Positions 42,761-51,098 of a stretch of 64,000 nt of DNA are shown here, in pieces. The DNA comes from Leadbettera azotonutricia ZAS-9 (GTDB lineage: Bacteria; Spirochaetota; Spirochaetia; Treponematales; Breznakiellaceae), in contig NC_015577.1 of assembly GCF_000214355.1 (NCBI RefSeq), forward strand, positions 2,905,389 through 2,969,388, in the 5' to 3' direction. Numbering within the stretch: the stretch's first letter is position 1; the number at the start of each line of letters is the position of its first letter. A program made the position numbers and the translations under genes. A model generated the notes under the pieces. That model was not told where the DNA came from. It worked only from the letters and a program-made list of their open reading frames with translations, and did not search any database.

Positions 42761-44073
42761 TTTTTGTGCCTCCTGTCAAGTTCATCCAGCACTTCTTCTA
42801 CACCTACCCCCGCGCGGGTGATGAGGGCGGTGGTAAAATAGAGGAGATCCGCGGCTTCCCAGACAATTTCGTCATGGGTTTTGGCAGTGCAGACCTCGTC
42901 TGCCTCTTCCATTACTTTTTCACGTACCAGATCGGCATCCAGGGTTGCGGTGTAGGAACCAGGTTTGGGATTGCTGAAACGTTCGGCAATTACGGACTGG
43001 AGGTATTCCCAGGTGTACCGGCGGTCTGTGCCGAAACAGGACCATGCGCCAGTGTGGCAGACAGGACCTGCGGGTTCTACGATCGCAAGGATAGCGTCCC
43101 TGTCGCAATCGGCTCTGAGGCGCAGCACCTTAAGGGTATTGCCCGAATGTTCACCCTTCATCCAAAGCTTGCTGCGTGTACGGCTGTGAAAGCAGAGATT
43201 CCCGCGCTTGAACGTTTCGCTTACCGCTTCTTCATCTGCAAAGCCTGTCATAAGAACCTGGCCGTCACGGCTTTGGGCTATCACGGGCAGCATGGGCTGG
43301 GGAGGCGCACCTTTCTTCCAGTTTAGGGAACGCAGGAAGGCGTCGGCGAGATTAATTTTTCCTGTATAGAGGGCCATGCCCAGCTGCACATCGCAGCCCA
43401 AGGCTGCAAGGGATTCTACTTCCTCAAGGGTAGTAACACCACCTGCGGCAGTAATACTGCACTCTTTATCATTAAGCCATGAGAGGGCTTTTTTTAATGC
43501 TTTGACCTGTTCCAAATCAATGCCCGTCATGGTGCCTTCGCGTTCCACACAGGTAAAAAGAAGCTCTGCCGCATAGGGGGCGACTTCTATTGCGACTTCG
43601 GCTAGCTTAAGGCCCGTGGGAGTTTTCCAGCCGTCTACAACTATCTCGCCGTTCCGGGAGTCTACCGCAACGATGAGGCGTTCACGGCCGATTTTTTTGG
43701 ATATGGCTTCGAGGAATTCGGTGTTGACTTTGAATTCCCCTGCTGCAATGCCTGCGCCTTTTTTGGCAGGATCGCGGAAGGCATTTGAACCGACAATGAT
43801 CTTTTTTGCGCCAAGGCTCACCAGTTCCCTGGCCTGTTCGGGGCTACGTATGCCGCCCCCTACCCTGCACTCGGCTAGGCGGAGCAATGGCTTTATCATT
43901 TCAAGATTGCTTCCCTTGCCCATGGCGGCGTCAAGGTCGATGACTGCAACTTCGCCATAGAGATCAAATTCTTTGGCCAGGCCCGGGGCGTCTTCCCTTT
44001 GCAGTACCAATTCTGCGCCCTGGCGAAGCTGGACAACTTTTCCGCCCTGTATGTCTATCGAAGCAATTACCAT
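42757..44073 (-). CDS. hisA-hisIE: HisA-HisI-HisE trifunctional fusion
   Basis: 438 residues from the ATG at 44073 (AGGAG ten bases upstream; an ATG at 44082 is only one base from that site). Residues 1-247 are HisA, the ProFAR isomerase barrel with catalytic Asp7 (ASIDIQGGK) and Asp138 (VAVDSRNGE). Residues about 261-350 are HisI, the PR-AMP cyclohydrolase ([10 protein letters not shown]; Zn ligands in ADCDRDA and VCHTGAWSC). Residues about 355-438 are HisE, the PR-ATP pyrophosphatase ([15 protein letters not shown]). Pathway order would be E, I, A: the chain holds three consecutive steps. Overlaps hisF by 7 bases. Confidence 0.93.
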   Translation of the reverse strand: MVIASIDIQGGKVVQLRQGAELVLQREDAPGLAKEFDLYGEVAVIDLDAAMGKGSNLEMIKPLLRLAECRVGGGIRSPEQARELVSLGAKKIIVGSNAFRDPAKKGAGIAAGEFKVNTEFLEAISKKIGRERLIVAVDSRNGEIVVDGWKTPTGLKLAEVAIEVAPYAAELLFTCVEREGTMTGIDLEQVKALKKALSWLNDKECSITAAGGVTTLEEVESLAALGCDVQLGMALYTGKINLADAFLRSLNWKKGAPPQPMLPVIAQSRDGQVLMTGFADEEAVSETFKRGNLCFHSRTRSKLWMKGEHSGNTLKVLRLRADCDRDAILAIVEPAGPVCHTGAWSCFGTDRRYTWEYLQSVIAERFSNPKPGSYTATLDADLVREKVMEEADEVCTAKTHDEIVWEAADLLYFTTALITRAGVGVEEVLDELDRRHKK

Positions 44074-44837
44074 CTGACACATACTCCTTTTGATTCAGCG
44101 TATTTTTTTATTTCAGGTATGGTTGTTTTTCCAAAATGCAGCAGTGATGCTACTAACGCCGCGTCGGCCCCCGGATTCTGCAGTACCCCCGCGATCTGAT
44201 CGAGATCCCCTGCGCCGCCCGAAGCAATTACCGGCACCGGCACTGCGTCGAGTATGGCTTTGGTTAATTCCAGATCGTATCCTGTGCCGGTGCCGTCAGC
44301 GTCGATGGAGTTGAGGAGTATCTCCCCTGCCCCAAGCTCCACTGCTTTTATTGCCCATTCAATTGCGTCAAGGCCGGTATCTGTACGTCCCCCGTGAGAA
44401 TAGGCAGTCCACTTCGGATGTACCGCGTCCTTGTCAACACGTTTGGCGTCTATCGAAAGCACCACGCACTGGCTTCCGTAGGCTTTAGCCATTTCGGAAA
44501 GCAATTCAGGACGTTGGAGGGCTGAGGTACAAACCGAAACTTTGTCGGCCCCAGCGTTCATAGCTTCCCTCATATCCTCAACTTTGCGTATGCCGCCCCC
44601 TACACAGAGGGGAATGAAAACTTCGGCTGCGACTTTGCGCACCACATCCAAAAGGGTTTCGCGGCTTTTATAGGAAGCCCCGATGTCGAGGAAGGTAAGC
44701 TCATCTGCACCCTCTTCGTTGTACCGCCGGGCAAGCTCCACGGGATCGCCCGCGTCCTGTATGCCCTTGAACTTGATACCCTTAACCACCCGGCCATCAT
44801 CAACATCCAGGCAGGGAATAATACGTTTAGCCTGCAT
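44067..44837 (-). CDS. hisF: Imidazole glycerol phosphate synthase, cyclase subunit
   Basis: 256 residues, full-length HisF barrel. Opening strand [19 protein letters not shown] with the catalytic Asp11, [28 protein letters not shown], the second catalytic Asp in [10 protein letters not shown], and the closing [16 protein letters not shown]. It uses ammonia from HisH to convert PRFAR into imidazole glycerol phosphate and AICAR. Ten bases after hisH and overlapping hisA-hisIE. Confidence 0.96.
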   Translation of the reverse strand: MQAKRIIPCLDVDDGRVVKGIKFKGIQDAGDPVELARRYNEEGADELTFLDIGASYKSRETLLDVVRKVAAEVFIPLCVGGGIRKVEDMREAMNAGADKVSVCTSALQRPELLSEMAKAYGSQCVVLSIDAKRVDKDAVHPKWTAYSHGGRTDTGLDAIEWAIKAVELGAGEILLNSIDADGTGTGYDLELTKAILDAVPVPVIASGGAGDLDQIAGVLQNPGADAALVASLLHFGKTTIPEIKKYAESKGVCVRW

Positions 44838-44846
44838 AAAGCCCCC

Positions 44847-45467
44847 TTAACCCATAATCCAGTTTTCAAGCAGCTTGAGACCCCAGGTTCCCGACTTCTC
44901 GGGATGAAACTGCACCGCCGAAAGATTCCCCTGCTCCACTGCGGAACAGTAAGAAAGGTAATAATCCGCTTCCGCCGCAACGGCCCTGTCCCCTGCGGGA
45001 GCCGCGTAGTAAGAATGTATGTAGTAGAAAAAAGAATTTTGAGGAATGTCTTTAAAAAGGCGGCTCCCGGAACGGGCCTTGGTACTGTTCCAGCCAATCT
45101 GGGGAACCTTGCGGCCCGGAAAACGTTTAACGGAGCCGGGGATAATTGAAAGGCCCTTTACTTCCCTGCCGTTCACCGGGGGGGCTTCTTCAGAAGCATC
45201 AAAGAGGAGCTGAAGGCCAATGCAGATACCGAGGAAAGGCCTGTCAGCGTTGATCCACTCTTTTACTGCCTGGGCATAGCCCGACTTTTCAAGGGAGGCC
45301 ATGGCGGTTGCAAAGTGGCCATCGCCGGGGAAGATAATTTTGGCGTAAGGGGTATTGCTGCCGAGTTCTTCGGGTGCCTTGACAAAACGGGCTTCGGTGT
45401 TGAGGCGTTTAAGCGCATTCATCACAGAACCAAGATTGCCTGCGCCGTAATCTATTACACCTATCAT
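44847..45467 (-). CDS. hisH: Imidazole glycerol phosphate synthase, glutaminase subunit
   Basis: 206 residues of the class I amidotransferase type. Start [18 protein letters not shown], nucleophile Cys in [17 protein letters not shown], catalytic His-Glu in VQFHPEKSG. It supplies ammonia to HisF through the barrel. Coupled to hisB by an ATGA overlap. Confidence 0.96.
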   Translation of the reverse strand: MIGVIDYGAGNLGSVMNALKRLNTEARFVKAPEELGSNTPYAKIIFPGDGHFATAMASLEKSGYAQAVKEWINADRPFLGICIGLQLLFDASEEAPPVNGREVKGLSIIPGSVKRFPGRKVPQIGWNSTKARSGSRLFKDIPQNSFFYYIHSYYAAPAGDRAVAAEADYYLSYCSAVEQGNLSAVQFHPEKSGTWGLKLLENWIMG

Positions 45468-46033
45468 GCTAAAACACCTTTGGTCGAGGGTATGAGGCCG
45501 ATTGACCGGGGATCGATTTCGCAGGCTTCCCTCAGGGCCCGGGCTGCCGCTTTAAAGAGGGCTTCAACTTTGTGATGATCGCTGCGGCCCCTGAGTATGT
45601 CCAGGTGCAGCGCCGCGCCTGCGCTTGACGCGAACCCCTGCCAAAAATCCTGGGCCGTGTCGTTGCCCGGAAGGCCTGCTTCAAAAACCAGAAAACTCCG
45701 GCCCGAAAGATCTACCGCGGCCCTGGCAAGGGTCTCGTCCATGGGGTATAGGCAGCTTCCAACGCGGCGTATGCTTTCTTTATTGCCAAGAGCTTTGGCA
45801 AAACACTGGCCCAGGACTATGCCGGTATCTTCCACCAGGTGATGCTGGTCAACTTCAAGATCCCCGGAGGCCCTTATTTCCAAATCGAAAAGACCATGGC
45901 GGGCAAAGGTGTTAAGCATATGGGCCATGAAACCTATGGGATAATCCAGCTTCGCCGTTCCCTTGCCGTCAAGGTCAAGCTTGATGGTAATATTGGTTTC
46001 TTTGGTACTTCTGGTAACTTCTGCAGTTCTCAT
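45464..46033 (-). CDS. hisB: Imidazoleglycerol-phosphate dehydratase
   Basis: 189 residues from the ATG at 46033, preceded by GGAGGA; the frame is open slightly further upstream. The Mn-binding motifs are HMLNTFARHGLFDLEIRA, DQHHLVEDTGIVLGQ and RSDHHKVEALFKA. It is the monofunctional form, without the histidinol-phosphatase domain of enteric HisB. No histidinol phosphatase gene occurs in this operon, so that step must be encoded elsewhere. Confidence 0.95.
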   Translation of the reverse strand: MRTAEVTRSTKETNITIKLDLDGKGTAKLDYPIGFMAHMLNTFARHGLFDLEIRASGDLEVDQHHLVEDTGIVLGQCFAKALGNKESIRRVGSCLYPMDETLARAAVDLSGRSFLVFEAGLPGNDTAQDFWQGFASSAGAALHLDILRGRSDHHKVEALFKAAARALREACEIDPRSIGLIPSTKGVLA

Positions 46034-46049
46034 ATTAATTCCTCCATTG

Positions 46050-46904
46050 TTAAGGAACAACTTTCCTCAAATCATATTCTACAATGTCCCCTGCGCCCAG
46101 CTTTTTCAGCCTGGGTATAAGTTCAGGGACTTCGTGTTTTTTTACGGCGATTTTTACTGCAAAACCGTCACTCCCGCAAAGGGGCGCAACCGTAGGGCTG
46201 CGCATGGACGGAAGGCCCGAAACAAGCTCGTTGAAATTCTCCTCGGTAACGTTCATCTCAAGCATCACCCTGTCGCGGCCTTCGAGAACCGCGTTAAAGA
46301 GCATGGCAAGTTCTTCGATGCGGCCCCGCTTTTCGGGGTTTGCCATAGCGGCCTTGGAAGCTACAAAACGGGTGGAAGATTCCAGAACAGTGGCGATGAT
46401 TTTAAGGCCGTTATCTTTAAGGGTCTGGCCCGAAGCGGTATTGTCAATGATCATGTCAGCGTCATCAGGGGGGAAAACTTCGGTGGCCCCGTAGGTACGG
46501 AGTATGCGATAATTGTAATTCTCTTTCTTGAGCCACTTCTCAGCCAGGTTGACGTATTCTGTGGCAACCACGATCTTGCGGGCTTTGAGCTGCGCCTCGC
46601 TTGTTTCAGCGGGAATGGCGGCAACAATGCGCACCTTGTCCATGCCCAGATCCAGGATCTCTTCTACATCGGCGCCGTTTTCCTGTATCCAGTCGATGCC
46701 CGTAAAGCCCGCATCGTGGCTCCCCAATTCCAGAAGCTCGCCTACATTCTGGGGTTTCATGATCTTGGCGTCCAGCCAGTCGGCCGCAATCACAGGCCGA
46801 TAGGTACGGTCCGCGAGGTACATGGGGAATCCTGCCTCGTCGAACAATTTGGAAACATTGTCAAAAATCCTCCCCTTGGGGATAAGGATACGCAGCTTGT
46901 CCAT
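46050..46904 (-). CDS. hisG: ATP phosphoribosyltransferase, long form
   Basis: 284 residues from the ATG at 46904 with AGGAG eight bases upstream. The catalytic part starts LRILIPKGRIFDNVSKLF and contains the PRPP loop region DNTASGQTLKDNGL. The C-terminal 75 residues (ending VEYDLRKVVP) are the ACT-like regulatory domain of long-form HisG, so no HisZ is needed and feedback inhibition by histidine is expected. First structural gene of the operon; a leader region of about 160 bases lies upstream. Confidence 0.95.
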   Translation of the reverse strand: MDKLRILIPKGRIFDNVSKLFDEAGFPMYLADRTYRPVIAADWLDAKIMKPQNVGELLELGSHDAGFTGIDWIQENGADVEEILDLGMDKVRIVAAIPAETSEAQLKARKIVVATEYVNLAEKWLKKENYNYRILRTYGATEVFPPDDADMIIDNTASGQTLKDNGLKIIATVLESSTRFVASKAAMANPEKRGRIEELAMLFNAVLEGRDRVMLEMNVTEENFNELVSGLPSMRSPTVAPLCGSDGFAVKIAVKKHEVPELIPRLKKLGAGDIVEYDLRKVVP

Positions 46905-46956
46905 ATTCACTCCTGCTATAATGATCGAAGCAAAACAAAATTTCGCACCACTCCTC

Positions 46957-46989
46957 AAAAAAAAAGCCGTGGACTTTGAGTCCACGGCT
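46957..46989 (-). terminator. his operon attenuator: terminator hairpin
   Basis: On the minus strand AGCCGTGGACT (46989-46979) pairs perfectly with AGTCCACGGCT (46975-46965) around a three-base loop, and nine U residues follow (46965-46957). It lies after the leader peptide and before hisG, the right place to stop transcription when histidine is plentiful. A rival pairing uses TGGACTCA (46984-46977) with TGAGTCCA (47026-47019), which would break this stem. Confidence 0.88.
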
Positions 46990-47007
46990 GCATAACCGCT
47001 CTAACGC

Positions 47008-47067
47008 CTAAAAGGCGATGGACTCAGGAGACGTAAAATTATGATGGTGATTAGAAATCCGTTTCAT
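47008..47067 (-). CDS. hisL: his operon leader peptide
   Basis: A 19-codon frame, MKRISNHHHNFTSPESIAF then TAG, lies between the his promoter and the terminator. Codons 7-9 are CAC CAT CAT, three histidines in a row, so scarce charged tRNA-His would stall the ribosome there. The antiterminator arm (47019-47026) lies inside the 3' end of the peptide's reading frame. No Shine-Dalgarno sequence precedes the ATG, and the predicted transcription start falls on the ATG itself, so it is probably translated as a leaderless mRNA. Confidence 0.82.
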   Translation of the reverse strand: MKRISNHHHNFTSPESIAF

Positions 47068-47074
47068 AGACTAC

Positions 47075-47103
47075 AGTCTAGCAGCCAGCGAATTTATTGT
47101 CAA
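47075..47103 (-). promoter_or_regulatory. his operon promoter
   Basis: On the minus strand TTGACA (47103-47098) and TAGACT (47080-47075) are separated by 17 bases. This is the best sigma-70-type promoter in the window. The ATG of the leader peptide begins 8 bases after the -10 element. Confidence 0.88.
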
Positions 47104-47107
47104 GTGC

Positions 47108-48091
47108 TTAGAATTCTTCGTATCTGCCTGTCTGCGAAGTATCGTAGCCGCCAAGAATTTCAAGATCCTGCTTGAATTCCGGCGAATCAACATAGCTCAA
47201 AATGCTTCTTACTGCGGAAGTATTTTTATCGGAAAGGCGGAATACAAAATCGTACCATTCAAGCTGAAGGGGTATGAACTCAATGCCCTGTATACCTTCC
47301 GCGCCTCTTGCACAGCCGCAGCCCAGATCCGCACCGCCCTTAGCCACTATTCCTGCGCAGACCAGGTGAGAACCTGATTCCCTGGTGTAACCCTGTATAC
47401 CTTGAGGATCAATGTTCAGCCCTGTCAGTTTCTGATCCAGCAGTATCCGTGTACCGCAGCCTTTTTCGCGGTTGATTATGGTGATGCCGGGTCTGGCAAG
47501 ATCCTTCCAGCTTTCTATCTTGAGAGGATTTTTTTTCTTCACATAAAAGCCCTGCATACGTCCTGCAAGGCGCAACACGCCGACCCGTAATCCCGGGAGC
47601 AGCCGATGCATAAAAGGATAGTTATAGGTATCGGTTTCTGCATCCCAGAGGTGAGAGGCGGCCATGGTGATCCTGCCGTTGTAGAGGGCATAGAGACTGT
47701 TGTAACAGCCCATGTACGATCGGAGGACGGACTCCCCTGTTCCGGCTATTTTGGGCAGCAGAAGATCGATACAGGCATCCTGGCCTGAAACAATGATGGA
47801 CGCGCCGCTTGTCTGTATGGATTCAGCAGGCATTCTGCGTAACGTTCCGGCCACCGGTCCGGACCCGTCCCAGGAGCAATCTTCATCGTCAGTTCCGACA
47901 GCGCTTGTTTTTGCCCGAGGACCTGTCTTGCCTGCCTGAAGATAGAAATCTATATCCGCCTGGGAAACCCGCACTTGTTTTCCCACTTTTGAAGAGGGCA
48001 GTTCTCCCCGTTTGATAAGTTCGTAGACCGTATATTTCTTAATCCGCAGTTGGCCAGCCACGTCTTCGGCGGTTAGCAGGGTAGATTCCAT
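47108..48091 (-). CDS. Excisionase-type HTH regulator with a PBP-like ligand domain (probable molybdate regulator)
   Basis: 327 residues from the ATG at 48091, where the domain begins; the ribosome site is poor and the frame is open further upstream. Residues 1-60 are a MerR/excisionase-type helix-turn-helix (LLTAEDVAGQLRIKKYTVYEL). Residues about 90-310 resemble the PBP-like domain (PF12727) of proteins related to molybdate-binding ModA, with PLKIESWKDLARPGITIINREKGCGTRILLD. It is transcribed away from modA with a 181-base shared gap. Role inferred: sensing molybdate or a related oxyanion and controlling mod genes. Confidence 0.8.
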   Translation of the reverse strand: MESTLLTAEDVAGQLRIKKYTVYELIKRGELPSSKVGKQVRVSQADIDFYLQAGKTGPRAKTSAVGTDDEDCSWDGSGPVAGTLRRMPAESIQTSGASIIVSGQDACIDLLLPKIAGTGESVLRSYMGCYNSLYALYNGRITMAASHLWDAETDTYNYPFMHRLLPGLRVGVLRLAGRMQGFYVKKKNPLKIESWKDLARPGITIINREKGCGTRILLDQKLTGLNIDPQGIQGYTRESGSHLVCAGIVAKGGADLGCGCARGAEGIQGIEFIPLQLEWYDFVFRLSDKNTSAVRSILSYVDSPEFKQDLEILGGYDTSQTGRYEEF

Positions 48092-48209
48092 GAAAAGAGT
48101 ATACACAACTAATAGAAAAAATGCAATTAAACTATGCCCGGCCTGGGTATTTGTGCATTCATAATAGTCTGTTTGATTATGTTTCATTTTGTTTTGTTGT
48201 ATTCCACTA

Positions 48210-48236
48210 TTGTATATTGTTTCGTTTTATTATACT
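48210..48236 (+). promoter_or_regulatory. Possible modA promoter with an overlapping inverted repeat
   Basis: TTGTAT (48210) and TATACT (48231-48236) are 15 bases apart, shorter than ideal. GTATA (48212-48216) and TATAC (48231-48235) form an inverted repeat across the same bases. A regulator bound there, for example the divergently encoded one, would block the promoter. Confidence 0.35.
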
Positions 48237-48272
48237 CTCTTGCTGGAATTCATTATTAAGGAGGAACCTATA

Positions 48273-49097
48273 ATGAAAAAGGAAGGAATTCTTACCTTCG
48301 GCAGGCCTTTGGCCTTGTTTGCCCTGATGTCTCTCGCGGCTGCCCAGCTCTTTGCGGGCGGTAAAAGCGAGGCCGTGCCAAACAAGGCTGAGCCTGAGCA
48401 TCAGCCTGTTACGATTCTGGTGGCTGCAGCAGCGAGCCTTCAATATTCCTATCAGGAGCTTATCCCCCTCTTTCAGGAACAGTATCCCTGGATTACCGTA
48501 GATGGGACTTACGACAGTTCGGGCAAACTCCAGACCCAGATTGAGCAGGGCCTTGAGGCCGATGTGTTCATGTCGGCTGCCATGACCCAAATGAACAACC
48601 TCGTAAAGGGCGGTCTTGTGGCTGCTGATTCGGTTAAGCCCCTGCTGGAAAATAAAATTGTATTGATAAAGCCCGCAGGTACGGTTACTCCGGTTACAGG
48701 TTTTGAGAATTGCGCCCAGGCAAAGATCATAGCCCTTGGCGATCCCGCCAGTGTCCCTGCAGGCCAGTATGCCAAAGAGGCCTTTACCAGCCTGGGCAAC
48801 TGGGATGCCGTTTCAGCCAGGGCCAGTTTCGGTACCAATGTTACAGAGGTGCTCAATTGGGTAGGCGAAGGCAGCGCCGAAGTTGGGGTGGTATATGCTA
48901 CCGATGCGGCAACCAGCAAAAAAGTCGAAATCATTGCCGAAGCGCCCGCAGGCAGCCTTTCGGCAAAAGTACTCTATCCTATAGGCATAGTAAACGCCTC
49001 CGCAAAAAAAGACGCGGCAAAACTATTCATGGATTTCCTTGCTTCGCCTGACGGGCTCGCAATCTTTTTGAAATACGGATTCGCGGGGAATAAATAG
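48273..49097 (+). CDS. modA: Molybdate ABC-importer binding protein
   Basis: 274 residues from the ATG at 48273 behind AAGGAGGA. Sec signal peptide ending at LFA before GGKSEA, with no lipobox. The mature part matches ModA: VTILVAAAASLQYSYQELIP, TYDSSGKLQTQIEQGLEADVFMSA, ASFGTNVTEVLNWVGEGSAEVGVVY. It binds molybdate or tungstate in the periplasm and delivers it to ModBC. Molybdenum supply for the FeMo-cofactor of the nitrogenase encoded 4 kb away is the obvious role. Confidence 0.93.
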   Translation: MKKEGILTFGRPLALFALMSLAAAQLFAGGKSEAVPNKAEPEHQPVTILVAAAASLQYSYQELIPLFQEQYPWITVDGTYDSSGKLQTQIEQGLEADVFMSAAMTQMNNLVKGGLVAADSVKPLLENKIVLIKPAGTVTPVTGFENCAQAKIIALGDPASVPAGQYAKEAFTSLGNWDAVSARASFGTNVTEVLNWVGEGSAEVGVVYATDAATSKKVEIIAEAPAGSLSAKVLYPIGIVNASAKKDAAKLFMDFLASPDGLAIFLKYGFAGNK

Positions 49098-49102
49098 TTT
49101 TT

Positions 49103-49768
49103 ATGGATTTGACCCCGGTTTTAATTTCACTTAAGACCGCATCGGCATCTATTGCAGCAACCTTTTTTTTGGGGCTGCTGCTGGCAGAATTTGTTGCATC
49201 CACCAGGCGCAGGGAACTCAAGATGATACTCGACGGCATACTCACCCTGCCCCTGGTGCTTCCCCCCACAGTGGCAGGTTTTTTCCTGCTCTGGATATTC
49301 GGAGTGAGAGGGCCTGTGGGAAAATTTTTCGTAGACCTTTTCGGTGTTAAGATAGCTTTTTCCTGGGCCGCTACAGTGCTTGCTTCTGCTGCAATCTCCT
49401 TTCCCATGATGTACCGTTCCGCAAGGGGCGCTTTGGAACAGGTAGATCCCAACCTACTTTATGCGGCCAGAACCCTCGGTATGGGAGAATGGACAATTTT
49501 CTGGAAGGTGAGTCTCCCTACCGCCTTGCCCGGTATTGCCTCGGGGGCGGTGCTGGCCTTTGCCCGGGGTCTTGGTGAATTCGGCGCTACTGCCATGATT
49601 GCAGGCAACATAGCCGGCAAAACCCGTACCCTGCCCCTAGCGATATATTCCGCAGTCGCCGCAGGGGACATGAATACTGCGGGTGTGTATGTAGCAATCA
49701 TTGTACTGCTTTCCTTTGCGGTAGTAGCATTAATGAATTATTTTACCATACATGAAAGAAGAAAGTAG
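49103..49768 (+). CDS. modB: Molybdate ABC-importer permease
   Basis: 221 residues, five transmembrane helices, normal ModB length. EAA-type loop YAARTLGMGEWTIFWKVSLP at about residue 117, and the ModB motif FARGLGEFGATAMIAGNIAGKTRTLPLAIY. It begins 5 bases after modA and ends 11 bases before the predicted modC start. Confidence 0.93.
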   Translation: MDLTPVLISLKTASASIAATFFLGLLLAEFVASTRRRELKMILDGILTLPLVLPPTVAGFFLLWIFGVRGPVGKFFVDLFGVKIAFSWAATVLASAAISFPMMYRSARGALEQVDPNLLYAARTLGMGEWTIFWKVSLPTALPGIASGAVLAFARGLGEFGATAMIAGNIAGKTRTLPLAIYSAVAAGDMNTAGVYVAIIVLLSFAVVALMNYFTIHERRK

Positions 49769-49779
49769 GAGAGTATGCC

Positions 49780-50835
49780 ATTAGCATCAAGGTTTCAATA
49801 CTAAAAAAATTATCTTCCCGGTTCAAGCTTGAAATTGAATTTGAAACTTCAGGCGGCGCTGGTGAATGCCTGGGCATATTGGGGGTTTCAGGTTCAGGCA
49901 AGAGCATGACCCTCAAATGCATTGCAGGCATCGAAACACCCGATGAGGGGCATATTGAAGTTAATGGCCGCCTTCTTTTTGATTCAACAAAAAAAATCAA
50001 CCTTAAACCCCAGGCAAGAAAAGCAGGTTATCTCTTTCAGAATTACGCCCTCTTTCCCAGAATGACAGTGATGGAAAACATTACCGCAGGTCTTTTGCTT
50101 CCCAAAAACGAAGCCCGCAGTAGAGCTGACCTTTTGCTTGGGCGTTTTGAACTTGAAGGCCTTGAAAACCGTTATCCTGAGCAGCTTTCAGGAGGCCAGC
50201 AGCAGAGGGTGGCCTTGGCCCGCATGCTCATCAGGGAACCGGAGGCGGTGCTTCTGGATGAGCCATTTTCCGCCCTGGATACCAATTTGCGGGAACAGAT
50301 GCAGATCAGCTTCCCTGATTTTTTAAGATCCTGTAAAGATGTGATCATGGTAACACACTCAAGGGACGAAGTGTACCGGCTTTGCAGCGAAACCCTGATA
50401 CTCGATAAGGGCAGCTGCATTAAGATGGGCAAGACCCGCGATCTTTTTCTTAATCCCGGCCTGGTCCAGGCTGCCCGGCTTACGGGGTGCAAAAATATTT
50501 CTCCCATTAGGCGCATTGGCGAGGATGAAATCATCGCCCTCGACTGGGGGCTCACTCTCAGAACCGCAGTCCCTGTTTCGGATAGAATTACCCAGGTAGG
50601 GATCAGGGCTCATGATCTTTTGCCCGCAAAGAGCGAATCGGCCGTTAATCAGATAGCCCTCAAGGTGATTCAAATTTCAGAAGAACCTTTTGAAAATGTC
50701 ATCCTCTTTACCAATGCCGAAACCAGCTCTGCTGAAACTCAAAAAACCATCTGGTGGAAATATAGCAAGTATTCAGGTCTCACAATTCCTGAAAAACTTT
50801 TTATTCCACCTGAAAATTTGCTCTTGCTGGAATAG
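49780..50835 (+). CDS. modC: Molybdate ABC-importer ATPase with a predicted ATT start
   Basis: 351 residues if the start is ATT at 49780. Family proteins begin MS-x-x-V, and here the frame gives (I)SIKVSILKKLSSRFKLEIEF before LGILGVSGSGKSMTLKC; no ATG, GTG or TTG exists between the in-frame TGA (49753) and a TTG inside the Walker A strand (49879), which would remove strand 1. AGGAG at 49767-49771 is 8 bases from the ATT. An ATG at 49775 is in the wrong frame and stops after nine codons. Other motifs: YLFQNYALFP, LSGGQQQRVA, AVLLDEPFSALD, THSRDE and a C-terminal TOBE domain. Confidence 0.88.
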   Translation: MSIKVSILKKLSSRFKLEIEFETSGGAGECLGILGVSGSGKSMTLKCIAGIETPDEGHIEVNGRLLFDSTKKINLKPQARKAGYLFQNYALFPRMTVMENITAGLLLPKNEARSRADLLLGRFELEGLENRYPEQLSGGQQQRVALARMLIREPEAVLLDEPFSALDTNLREQMQISFPDFLRSCKDVIMVTHSRDEVYRLCSETLILDKGSCIKMGKTRDLFLNPGLVQAARLTGCKNISPIRRIGEDEIIALDWGLTLRTAVPVSDRITQVGIRAHDLLPAKSESAVNQIALKVIQISEEPFENVILFTNAETSSAETQKTIWWKYSKYSGLTIPEKLFIPPENLLLLE

Positions 50836-50881
50836 ATAATATAGATTATAACTATTGCAGGATATTTAAAGGTGGTATTTT

Positions 50882-51091
50882 ATGAAAATTAGTGCGCGCA
50901 ACCAGTTCAAAGGCAAAATCCTTGCCATTAAGGAAGGGGCGGTTAACGGTATTGTGATAATCGACATAGGCGGGGGTAACAAAATGTCGGCTACCATTTC
51001 CATGGATTCCATCAGGGAGTTGGATCTTAAGGTGGGCGGCGAAGCCTATGCTATTGTTAAGGCTACTGCGGTGATGGTCGGGATAGACTGA
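50882..51091 (+). CDS. mop: Molbindin (Mop/TOBE) molybdate-binding protein
   Basis: 69 residues, a single Mop/TOBE domain: SARNQFKGKILAIKEGAVNGIV at the start and EAYAIVKATAVMVG at the end. Such proteins form hexamers that store molybdate in the cytoplasm. AAGGTGG precedes the ATG. It lies between modC and the HEPN-like gene and is probably part of the mod transcript. Confidence 0.9.
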   Translation: MKISARNQFKGKILAIKEGAVNGIVIIDIGGGNKMSATISMDSIRELDLKVGGEAYAIVKATAVMVGID

Positions 51092-51098
51092 TTTTTAT

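Noticed and set aside
45963-46979. Plus-strand open frame of 338 codons
   Set aside because: Antisense to hisG and its leader; hisG is unmistakable on the minus strand.
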